From contig DGEI01000045.1 in the NCBI GenBank assembly GCA_002385885.1, positions 6,458-58,050 of the forward strand: a DNA stretch of 51,593 nucleotides, given 5' to 3'. A program made the position numbers and the translations under genes. The notes below the pieces were generated by a model. That model did no database searches and was not told the origin of the DNA. It worked only from the letters and a program-made list of their open reading frames with translations. The stretch comes from Firmicutes bacterium UBA3930. Its GTDB lineage: Bacteria; Bacillota; Clostridia; Caldicoprobacterales; Caldicoprobacteraceae. Positions 43,993-51,593 of the stretch are shown piece by piece; positions within the stretch are counted from its first letter, which is position 1; every line of letters starts with the position of its first letter.

Positions 43993-44901
43993 TTATTCAA
44001 GATAATCTTTAGGGTCAACTGCTTTTCCCTGTCTTAACACCTGAAAATGCAGGTGCGGAGGATCCAGTATTTCACAGGAGGCTGTTCTGCCTACTCCACT
44101 TATAGTCTGTCCCTGTTTTACCTTCTGGTTAGCGGTAACCATATCTTTTGTAGATAGATTGGAATACCGGGTCTTAAGCCCATTTCCATGATCAATGGTT
44201 ATTACAATGCCCATCAAAGGATCCTCTTCCACACTCTCAACAGTGCCTTCCAATGCGGCTTTTACTTCGCTTCCCAGCCGGCATTCAAAATCAATTCCGT
44301 CATGGGTTGTCCATTCCTTAAGCGTCCTGGAATACACGAGGCTGTCAATGACAAAATCCTTATATACTTTCCCTTGTACGGGCATTTGCATCTTTACCTT
44401 TGATTTGGCAGTAGCGGATGCTGACCCGGGTTCAACATTTGCCTGAACAAATCTTTTATCCGAAGTGCCGGTCTGAGCTGTTTTCTTGTCCTTATCATTT
44501 GTTTGAACAGCCTTTGGGCTGTCTTTTTCCTTAGTATCAGGCAAATTATTTTCCTGCGTTTTTTCTTTACTGTCGTCCTTTTCCTGACCGGCCGGTCCTT
44601 CAACCACATCTCTTATTTTTATATCTACTTTATCTGTATTCTGGCCTGCATCGGCCTGCTGCGCAACCTCTTCACCGGAATCCTCCTGCTCCTGACTTTC
44701 CTGGTTTTCAGTGATATTTTTTCCTTCATTCTTACCCAATATGCCATTGCCTATATTTCCTGATGTCCATAAGGCCGTAGCCGTAATTACACAAATACAA
44801 ACAAATAATACTATATAAAAGCCCTGTTTATTTATAAAATGCCTTAATGCCCGTTTATTAAACGCCTTTTTTATACCTTCTTTAAATTTGCCAAAACCCA
44901 T
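43993..44901 (-). CDS. spoIIQ: SpoIIQ-like M23 (LytM) endopeptidase
   Basis: 302 residues: membrane helix (29-48), a long charged linker (60-170), then a LytM domain (about 175-300). All four zinc/catalytic residues are present: His200 and Asp204 (THDGIDFE), His283 and His285 (PPHLHFQV). B. subtilis SpoIIQ has lost the first His, so this form should keep activity, as clostridial SpoIIQ does. Start ATG behind GGAGGTG. It follows spoIID. Confidence 0.93.
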   Translation of the reverse strand: MGFGKFKEGIKKAFNKRALRHFINKQGFYIVLFVCICVITATALWTSGNIGNGILGKNEGKNITENQESQEQEDSGEEVAQQADAGQNTDKVDIKIRDVVEGPAGQEKDDSKEKTQENNLPDTKEKDSPKAVQTNDKDKKTAQTGTSDKRFVQANVEPGSASATAKSKVKMQMPVQGKVYKDFVIDSLVYSRTLKEWTTHDGIDFECRLGSEVKAALEGTVESVEEDPLMGIVITIDHGNGLKTRYSNLSTKDMVTANQKVKQGQTISGVGRTASCEILDPPHLHFQVLRQGKAVDPKDYLE

Positions 44902-44962
44902 ATTTGAACACCTCCATTTAGGATTTTATCCAAAAAATAAAAAAAAATACAGGTATATGCAA

Positions 44963-45982
44963 TTACCTGTGTTTTTCTACCTCTATTCCTTTATAGTAAT
45001 GTTTTAATATATCAACATATGTGTGTCCCTGTTTTGCCATGTGATTGGCGCCTACCTGGCTCATCCCCACGCCATGGCCGTATCCGGTTGTGTCAATCTT
45101 TACGCTGTCCTTTTCAAACCGGAACTTAAAATCGGTAGAATTCAGCCCATAGAGAAAGCGGAAATCGGTTCCTTTAACCGTTACTCCCCCTACTATCACT
45201 TCTTTAACCCTGCCGCTTTCGGTATAGCTTTTGATTCTGATTTGGGACGCTAAATTGGAGGCATTCAAATTGCTTTTTGGATACCTTTTTTTAAAGATCC
45301 GCACAAACTCCTGGTTAGAAAATGTAAAGGTCTGCCTGTATCTCGGACTGTCCTCCTCACCGGGACTGTTTACCACACCGTAATACGGAAGGGATGTGGA
45401 AAAAACCTCGCCTGCATCTGCGGTCCTGCCATTACTGGTGGAATGATAAAAAACCTCAATGGGATCATTCCTGTATGTAATGATATAACCCCGGGTCTCC
45501 TCAACGGCCTTTTTTATTTTTTCATAATTGGCCTGGTAATTCTCCTTCCAGTTCTTTTTCATCTGCTGATCGGAAATCCATGCCTGACAGTGGCTAAACA
45601 TACTGCAGACATCGGCCTGAGGATGATTTTCGCACCCTCTTCCTCCAAAAGCCCTCATCTTTTTTATTGCCAAGGTCCTGGCTGCAACCGCCTGCGCTTT
45701 CAAGGCCTCCAATTCAAAAGAGGCCGGCATTTCGGCGGCAACCGCCCCAACAACATAGTCTTCCAGGGCAAGCATGACCACCTTTTTAGCAATATGATCA
45801 TACATTGCCACGTCAGGCTCACTTGCCTGCCTTGTAATATTTATGTTATCCCCTTGTTGGTCACCCCTGGAGGCCGGGGAATTGTTCACAGTATCAACCG
45901 GTGAAAAACCCTTTATAATCAACGCCGGAATAATCAACACAATCAGTATTATGGATAGTATTAAGCTGATCCACCACCGCAT
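44963..45982 (-). CDS. spoIID: SpoIID lytic transglycosylase
   Basis: 339 residues: membrane helix (4-26), SpoIID domain with YVVGAVAAEMPASFELEALK (catalytic Glu) and a Cys-rich zinc-type loop (GCENHPQADVCSMFSHCQAW, three Cys), ending GYGHGVGMSQVGANHMAKQG. It drives engulfment with SpoIIM/SpoIIP. Start ATG 45982 behind GGGGGAAAGAGG. Confidence 0.95.
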   Translation of the reverse strand: MRWWISLILSIILIVLIIPALIIKGFSPVDTVNNSPASRGDQQGDNINITRQASEPDVAMYDHIAKKVVMLALEDYVVGAVAAEMPASFELEALKAQAVAARTLAIKKMRAFGGRGCENHPQADVCSMFSHCQAWISDQQMKKNWKENYQANYEKIKKAVEETRGYIITYRNDPIEVFYHSTSNGRTADAGEVFSTSLPYYGVVNSPGEEDSPRYRQTFTFSNQEFVRIFKKRYPKSNLNASNLASQIRIKSYTESGRVKEVIVGGVTVKGTDFRFLYGLNSTDFKFRFEKDSVKIDTTGYGHGVGMSQVGANHMAKQGHTYVDILKHYYKGIEVEKHR

Positions 45983-46096
45983 CCTCTTTCCCCCGTTCTC
46001 AAAGAATAGCCTCAATATCATAATCCTATGATGAAACAGGAGAAATTAGAACCGGGACGTCAATACGCAAAAAAATTGCAGTTCGTATAGAATTCA

Positions 46097-46891
46097 CTAG
46101 TATTCAATGCTTATGATAGGAATTCCGATCCAGAGATATGTTTTGTCTTTATATGAGTTATAGCGCATGGCTGCCTGGATATTCACATTACTGCCACCCG
46201 ATGTTATACATTCATCTATGAAAGGAGAATAACCGCTGATGCTTATAAATTCTTCATCGATTATTCCTTCTGCTTTATCAGCCTGAATGCAGGCAAACAG
46301 ATCGCTGCAGATGTCTTCCATATCTTCCCGTTTCAGCTGTCCTTTAATGCTTCCCACCAGTGTGGTTGTTATTCTGGCATTAAGCCCGATGGCATTAAAA
46401 AATGCCTCCATCCGTGATTTTGCACCGGATTCACCGGCCTTTTGAAACCTATCCACAATATCTACTACTATATAGCTTTCCCATCCACCGTTTTTACTGC
46501 CGGATGTATCAACACTGTGGCATATTATGCTTACCACTTGATTCTTTTCATTTACCCCTCTTACATTTACCTGTTTTATGTTCTTTCCCTGGTTGATAAT
46601 ATGATCGTAATCACCTGTAATTCCGAAAAATTCCAATGCCTTATCTGCCAGGGACTCAAGAACCCGGATAGATGCGCAATCCTCCTCAAGCCTTGCCCAT
46701 GTGTTTATATTCAGGTATTCCCTTTGAAACCCGGCATATGCCATCAAGTCATCAATAGATACTGTCCTTTTTTCAGATATGTTTCTTTCCTCGTTTTGAA
46801 GCCCGGACCACCCTGCCCATCCCTGCACCGAAATCGGTAATATAGCCAGGCATATTATTATTGTAGCAAGCAGCGCCTTTTTGAAAAACAT
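46097..46891 (-). CDS. ywmB: YwmB-family exported protein
   Basis: 264 residues from the ATG at 46891: signal peptide (FFKKALLATIIICLAILPIS) then a YwmB/DUF1779 domain (about 45-250). An upstream in-frame ATG at 46981 would add 30 residues. Neither start has a strong site. It precedes spoIID as in B. subtilis, but murA, which lies between them there, is absent. Function unknown. Confidence 0.85.
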   Translation of the reverse strand: MFFKKALLATIIICLAILPISVQGWAGWSGLQNEERNISEKRTVSIDDLMAYAGFQREYLNINTWARLEEDCASIRVLESLADKALEFFGITGDYDHIINQGKNIKQVNVRGVNEKNQVVSIICHSVDTSGSKNGGWESYIVVDIVDRFQKAGESGAKSRMEAFFNAIGLNARITTTLVGSIKGQLKREDMEDICSDLFACIQADKAEGIIDEEFISISGYSPFIDECITSGGSNVNIQAAMRYNSYKDKTYLWIGIPIISIEY

Positions 46892-46981
46892 CCGGCCCAC
46901 AACCCTTTCAAGAATTGGTATTATATAATACAGTTCTATTGTTTCCATTTTTATTATTTGTATACCGGTTGTATATTCCAT

Positions 46982-47212
46982 TTGTTAACGCTGCTTGTAT
47001 CTTTGCTTCCCAGGTCTCATGTTTTATATAATTTTTATATACTGCTTGTATATAGTTTTTATCTTCATTGCCTCCGCTTTATAATCTGGTTTTTATCTAT
47101 ATGCCGGTTTTCCATATTTGGTTTATGAACTCTTACAGTTCGTTTTTTGAAAAACTGCAGTTTTCTCATTCCTTTCACATTCAGTTAATAAAATTTAGTT
47201 CTTGAATGTACG
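46982..47212. other. AT-rich spacer
   Basis: About 230 bases between ywmB and the SRAP gene with no gene. Short T-rich tracts and two CTGCTTGTAT copies (about 46989-46998 and 47042-47051) are present; neither is clearly functional. Confidence 0.4.
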
Positions 47213-47854
47213 TTAGAACATGGATATCTGTTCATACCCCTTTTCTTCAGGGGGTTTATCGTCACACTTCTCAATAATGAATTTATGGCCAAAATTTGAA
47301 TTGAGCAGTTCCGAAATCCTGTTCATAGACATATCTTTCTTTAGCCATAGATCCACCGCATCATCAGTTAAAATCAGGGGCATCCTGTTATGTATTTCTT
47401 TCATGCTTTCGTCGGCCTCGGTAGTTATGATAACAAAGCTAAGATGGGGTTTTAAATCCTTATCCAGAGATACTTTATAAACCCCGCCCAAGGACATGAT
47501 ATCGCTGTCCTGCAGCCCAATTCTGTATTTTATCTTTTTTCTGCCGCCCTGATCCTGCCATTCAAAAAACATATTGGCGGGAATTATACATCTGGTAGTA
47601 GCTATAGCCTCCCTGAACATAATTTTTTCCGTGATGGTTTCTGCACGGGCATTGATGACTAATCTCTTTCTAAAATCAAGAGAGAAACCCCATTTGGCCA
47701 ATGCAATTGTCCTTTCGTCTTTTTCGAACACTACAGGCAAATTCTGGGAGGGAAACAGCTCGCCTCTTGCATAATCGTCAACCAGCCTGTTCTTTATCCT
47801 GAACTTCTGGATCATCTCTATTATTCCGCTGTCCAGCAAAACCCTTCCGCACAT
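47213..47854 (-). CDS. SRAP-domain protein (YedK/HMCES-like)
   Basis: 213 residues. The SRAP active-site set is complete: Cys2 after Met removal, Asn68 (INARAET), Glu98 (FFEWQ) and His155 (HNRMPL). Such proteins crosslink to abasic sites in single-stranded DNA and shield them. Start ATG behind AAAGGAGG. It lies 23 bases after the RAMA-nuclease gene. Confidence 0.95.
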   Translation of the reverse strand: MCGRVLLDSGIIEMIQKFRIKNRLVDDYARGELFPSQNLPVVFEKDERTIALAKWGFSLDFRKRLVINARAETITEKIMFREAIATTRCIIPANMFFEWQDQGGRKKIKYRIGLQDSDIMSLGGVYKVSLDKDLKPHLSFVIITTEADESMKEIHNRMPLILTDDAVDLWLKKDMSMNRISELLNSNFGHKFIIEKCDDKPPEEKGYEQISMF

Positions 47855-47877
47855 GCAAATGCCTCCTTTGGAGTATT

Positions 47878-48858
47878 TTACTCCTTTGACAATTCACTCT
47901 TCTCCATAGCTTCCTCACGGATTTCAGCCAATGTTTTCCCGCTCTCTTTATGCACTGCAAAAGCATATGTTTGAACACTTGACCAACCATATACTTCTTT
48001 TAGCCATACCTGCATGGATACCTCTTTACCATCCACCATATCATTACCATTAGCGAGAAGTATAGCTTCATCTTCTCTACCTTTGGCTACTATAATATCT
48101 CCCTCTTTTACAACACCCCAAGCCAGCATCTTATCAATTTTAGGCAACGTTCGCCTTGTAATACCCTTTCTCTTTTCTTTAGAATATACTGGATAATACA
48201 TGAGGTTTATATAATATTCACTATAATCAGTTATAGGCAATATTTTTTCTGCATTCAGATATACTTCTTCATTGATCTTGTAAGGCGTTAACTTGTAACA
48301 GCTTATATCCACATTATTGCTATTAAGCCAGGCTACTGCTGATAAAGTTTGATCATCAAAATCCGAAGCTACAAGAACTATCCTTTGCTTTTTGTTAAAA
48401 TTGTTTTCAGCATCGTTTTCGTCCAAAAATTCATTTAATTTCCGAATTCCAAGTTCATAAGTAGTCAATTCGCCCTGTTCAAACTCGCTTCTATATTTCT
48501 CAATATATGGTGCATAGACTTTCTTTACAAGTTCATCCGGACTTTCAATAGTAGCATAGCTTGCTGCATAACGAATAGCCTGAAATTCAAAGGACTCCTT
48601 GCGACTTTCGATATCTCTGCGATCTCGTTTAATTTCGATTATAACTATACACCCATTATTATCGATAGCAGTTAAATCACTTCGAGCGCTTTTTTCATTT
48701 TTTACCTGTCGCCCCACAATAAGCATTGACTCTTCTTCATCGCAAATCATATCTATGTTACATCTTAATATTTCTTCTATATCATTTTCCTGCATTCCAA
48801 GATCAGTAAAAGTTACGGCTTCAATCCTTTCTGCTTTATTCCCTTTAATATGGTACAT
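47878..48858 (-). CDS. PD-(D/E)XK nuclease-like protein with a C-terminal RAMA-like domain
   Basis: 326 residues. N-terminal half has the nuclease signature Asp61, Glu75 and Lys77 (RSDLTAIDNNGCIVIIEIKR). A middle segment (90-230) includes ASDFDDQTLSAVAWLN. The last 90 residues (LAWGVVKEGDIIVAKGREDE, LANGNDMVDGKEVSM, LAEIREEAM) look like RAMA, a domain linked to restriction systems and modified DNA. Start ATG behind GGAGG. It follows hsdR by 22 bases, so it is probably an accessory of that system. Function not proven. Confidence 0.7.
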   Translation of the reverse strand: MYHIKGNKAERIEAVTFTDLGMQENDIEEILRCNIDMICDEEESMLIVGRQVKNEKSARSDLTAIDNNGCIVIIEIKRDRRDIESRKESFEFQAIRYAASYATIESPDELVKKVYAPYIEKYRSEFEQGELTTYELGIRKLNEFLDENDAENNFNKKQRIVLVASDFDDQTLSAVAWLNSNNVDISCYKLTPYKINEEVYLNAEKILPITDYSEYYINLMYYPVYSKEKRKGITRRTLPKIDKMLAWGVVKEGDIIVAKGREDEAILLANGNDMVDGKEVSMQVWLKEVYGWSSVQTYAFAVHKESGKTLAEIREEAMEKSELSKE

Positions 48859-48880
48859 AATATACCTCCACTCATCTGAT

Positions 48881-51593
48881 CTATACTAAGTCAAAATACC
48901 TTTCAAAGAATTCTGTTAACTTCTCAATTACAGTTTTCTTTTTACTTGCACGCCCTCCCCCAAATCGGGACATTGGGGGTAATATATTATCTATATCCAT
49001 GCCTGTTGTTTTCAATACACCGTCTCTAAACGAGTTATTAATAAACATTTTTGTTTCTTCCCTCTTTAATCTTTCTGTTTCAATTATTTTTTCCAGATCA
49101 GACTCCATTTGAGCGTCAACGAAAATTCTCCAATCCCTTTCAACATCCGTATTAACATTTACCGTGTTTATAAATGCTTCAATAAGCTCTTTTTTATTTC
49201 TCAATTGCATGCTTGCCCCTATGGCTTTGTTAACATCCACAAGAATACTCTTATCTTTGCAATTGGATTTGCGATATTTTTCTACCATCATAAGTATATA
49301 ATCAATATTTACCTCAATTTGCTTAACTAATTCTATTTCAAACACAATATCATCGTTTATATCTTCCTTATCTGCATCTTTATGCCTTCTGTACTCCTGA
49401 TACAGATCAAGGTAAATACTCTGGTAATCCTGAAAATCCCTTTCACTTAAAATTTCGTTGCCTTGGAAGTCATCAAAAGAAGTCAGTATATTTTTTAACC
49501 TTAGAATTGCTCCAAACTTCTTTATAAAGTCTTTCTGCGCTTCTTCTCCTATTATGGGTTGACCAAGAGCATAAGTACTCTTAAGCTCCTCTATCATTTC
49601 TTTATATCCCGGATAACGCCTGCCCTTTTCTTCATAACCATTGTAATACTCTTCGTACGTTTTTAGTAGAATTATACTCTCTGCATCTTTGTCTCCAAAC
49701 AGTGCAATAGCTTTATCCACCTCTTCTTTTAAATCGCGAAAGCAGATTATATTGCCGTAAGTTTTTACACTGTTTAGTATTCGATTTGTTCTGGAAAAAG
49801 CCTGAATTAAACCATGGTGTCTTAAGTTTTTATCTACCCATAGCGTATTAAGGGTCGTAGCATCAAAACCTGTTAAGAACATGTCGACCACTATAAGCAA
49901 GTCTATCTCACGATTTTTAACTCGCATTGACACATCTTTGTAGTAATTTTCAAACTCAGCTGAAGAAGTATTATAATTAGTCTTAAACATTTTGTTATAA
50001 TCATTAATTGCATCTTCTAAAAAATCCCGGGACGTTTGATCCAGCCTGTCAGTATCAAATGATACATCATCATCTAAAATATCTGCCTCACCTTCATTTG
50101 GATTATAGCTATATATAAGAGCAATGTTAAGCGGGTAATTTCTCTCTTTTGTTTGCTTTTTAAACTCTGAATAGTATTTCATAGCCATTGGGATCCCACT
50201 TGTTGTAAATATAGAATTAAATCCCCTTACCCGTCGGCCTTTGTGGGAATAATAAGTATTGCGTTTCGTTTTCTGGTCAAAGTGATCCAATACATAGCTC
50301 ACTATATCCCGTATACGTTCCGGTGCTTCCAAAGCTTTTTTCGTGTCAATAGCTCTAACTTTTTTATCTTCAATATCATCCTTTATTCTCATTGTGTCAA
50401 CAAAATCTATTCTGAAAGGCAATACATTCCCGTCATTTATCGCATCTACAATTGTATAAGTATGTAATCTATCTCCAAAAGCCTGTTCCGTAGTCTTTAA
50501 TAGAGGATCCCCTCCACTGGGAGCATTAACTGCAAATATCGGTGTTCCTGTAAAACCAAACATATAGTACTTTTTAAATGCTCGTGTTATTCTTTTGTGC
50601 ATATCTCCAAATTGGCTGCGGTGGCATTCATCGAATATAAGAACTACATGCTTGCTGTAAACATCATGTTTTTTGTTTCTCTTAATGAATACATCCAGCT
50701 TTTGAATAGTGGTAATTATAATACGGCAATCGGGATCTTCCAATTGTTCCTGTAGAATTTTTGTAGAGGTGTTGCCATTGGCTGCACCCTTTTTAAATCT
50801 GTCATATTCTTTCATAGTCTGATAATCCAAATCTTTGCGATCTACTACAAACAAAACTTTATCAATATAGGGCAACTTTGTTACCAATTGTGCTGTCTTA
50901 AAAGATGTTAATGTTTTTCCGCTCCCTGTAGTATGCCAAATATATCCGCCTGCATCAATTGTCCCATATTTCTTATAGTTATATGCAATCTCTATACGTT
51001 GTAAAATGCGTTCTGTCGCCGCAATTTGATAAGGCCTCATTACCATCAGGACTTCATCAGAAGTAAATACACAGTATTTTGTCAGTATATTTAATAATGT
51101 ATGTTTAGTAAAGAATGTTTTTGTAAAATCAACTAAATCGGGAATTGTATTATTTTTAGCATCTGCCCAGTAAGAAGTGAATTCAAAACTGTTGCTTGTT
51201 TTTCTGGTGTTGCGATCACCGGTCATCTCCCTGATGTGAGTATCTCTGGTGGTATTTGAATAATACTTTGTATGAGTTCCATTGGAGATTACGAATATTT
51301 GGACATATTCATACAAACCGCTGGCAGCCCAGAAACTATCCCTTTGATATCGTCTAATCTGATTAAAGGCTTCCCGTATATCCACACCTCTACGCTTTAA
51401 TTCTATATGAACAAGGGGCAAACCATTTACTAAAATGGTTACATCATAGCGAGTTTTTCGCCTGCCTTCCGTTTCTTCATACTGGTTGATCACCTGCAGG
51501 TAATTATCATGTATATTGTCTTTATGAATTAAATAGATATTTTTTGTAGAACCATCATCTCTTTTTAATACCTGTATATGATCTTGTTGTATT
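48881..51593 (-). CDS. hsdR: type I restriction enzyme HsdR subunit, N-terminus beyond window
   Basis: At least 903 codons, open to the right edge, so incomplete at the N-terminus. Visible: the HsdR nuclease core (RYDVTILVNGLPLVHIELKR, Asp..Glu-X-Lys), then superfamily 2 motor motifs HTTGSGKTLTSF, IFDECHRSQFGD, FGFTGTPIF and QAFSRTNRILN, and a C-terminal helical region. It cuts unmodified DNA when bound to HsdM/HsdS, which would lie beyond the right edge if present. Stop at 48881. Confidence 0.95.
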   Translation of the reverse strand, partial: IQQDHIQVLKRDDGSTKNIYLIHKDNIHDNYLQVINQYEETEGRRKTRYDVTILVNGLPLVHIELKRRGVDIREAFNQIRRYQRDSFWAASGLYEYVQIFVISNGTHTKYYSNTTRDTHIREMTGDRNTRKTSNSFEFTSYWADAKNNTIPDLVDFTKTFFTKHTLLNILTKYCVFTSDEVLMVMRPYQIAATERILQRIEIAYNYKKYGTIDAGGYIWHTTGSGKTLTSFKTAQLVTKLPYIDKVLFVVDRKDLDYQTMKEYDRFKKGAANGNTSTKILQEQLEDPDCRIIITTIQKLDVFIKRNKKHDVYSKHVVLIFDECHRSQFGDMHKRITRAFKKYYMFGFTGTPIFAVNAPSGGDPLLKTTEQAFGDRLHTYTIVDAINDGNVLPFRIDFVDTMRIKDDIEDKKVRAIDTKKALEAPERIRDIVSYVLDHFDQKTKRNTYYSHKGRRVRGFNSIFTTSGIPMAMKYYSEFKKQTKERNYPLNIALIYSYNPNEGEADILDDDVSFDTDRLDQTSRDFLEDAINDYNKMFKTNYNTSSAEFENYYKDVSMRVKNREIDLLIVVDMFLTGFDATTLNTLWVDKNLRHHGLIQAFSRTNRILNSVKTYGNIICFRDLKEEVDKAIALFGDKDAESIILLKTYEEYYNGYEEKGRRYPGYKEMIEELKSTYALGQPIIGEEAQKDFIKKFGAILRLKNILTSFDDFQGNEILSERDFQDYQSIYLDLYQEYRRHKDADKEDINDDIVFEIELVKQIEVNIDYILMMVEKYRKSNCKDKSILVDVNKAIGASMQLRNKKELIEAFINTVNVNTDVERDWRIFVDAQMESDLEKIIETERLKREETKMFINNSFRDGVLKTTGMDIDNILPPMSRFGGGRASKKKTVIEKLTEFFERYFDLV

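Noticed and set aside
1..51593. CRISPR array, insertion sequence or prophage
   Set aside because: No regularly spaced repeats, transposase, integrase or phage structural genes were seen.

Overview
The window reads as chromosome of a spore-forming, flagellated, low-to-mid GC member of the Clostridia. The evidence is the stage-specific sporulation genes (spoIID, spoIIQ, spoIIID, spoVB, spoVG, spoVT, yabP, yabQ), the basal-body rod genes flhO/flhP, strong AGGAGG-type ribosome binding sites, and gene orders shared with Bacillus subtilis (spoIIID-mbl-flhO-flhP-fabZ; yabP-yabQ-divIC-yabR; glmU-prs-pth-mfd-...-spoVT-spoVB-mazG-hup). Plant-glycan importers and hydrolases suggest a polysaccharide user. 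I cannot name the species. Nearly everything is on the minus strand; the exceptions are a two-component pair (21.7-25.0 kb) and a ttcA-like gene (39.3-40.0 kb).

Layout. (1) 1-11.8 kb: the 5' end of an initiator tRNA runs off the left edge. Next, read leftward from 11.8 kb, comes carbohydrate cluster A: solute-binding lipoprotein, two CUT1 permeases, a large glycoside-hydrolase-like protein, an FAD oxidoreductase, a LarA-family nickel-pincer enzyme, a glyoxylate-carboligase-like ThDP enzyme and an IclR regulator. (2) 11.85-12.9 kb: an AT-rich stretch without a complete gene. (3) 12.9-15.8 kb: yabR, divIC, yabQ and yabP behind a good sigma-E-type promoter, then a SpoIID-like lipoprotein and rqcP. 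(4) 15.9-25.0 kb: carbohydrate cluster B (binding protein, two permeases, GH52-like hydrolase) and a divergent YesM/YesN-type kinase and regulator; this block separates rqcP from hup. (5) 25.1-39.0 kb: a candidate structured RNA, then hup, mazG/yabN, spoVB, spoVT, a PrsA-like foldase, mfd, pth, prs, glmU, spoVG (sigma-H-type promoter) and purR. (6) 39.3-47 kb: ttcA-like gene, fabZ, flhP, flhO, mbl, spoIIID, spoIIQ, spoIID, ywmB. (7) 47.2-51.6 kb: an SRAP protein, a PD-(D/E)XK nuclease with a RAMA-like C-terminus, and a type I restriction HsdR subunit cut by the right edge.

How the genes work together. Both carbohydrate clusters encode a binding protein and permeases but no ATPase, so they probably share an ATPase encoded elsewhere. 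Both have a long perfect stem-loop between the binding-protein gene and the permease genes. The cluster A enzyme set (glycosidase, FAD oxidoreductase, LarA homolog, ThDP carboligase homolog) does not match a pathway I recognise and is the best candidate for an undescribed catabolic route. The conserved blocks supply cell-envelope precursors (GlmU, FabZ, SpoVB), nucleotide metabolism (Prs, PurR, MazG), shape and division (Mbl, DivIC) and mother-cell/forespore engulfment proteins (SpoIID, SpoIIQ, SpoIIID). The right-hand restriction module is the most accessory-looking part.
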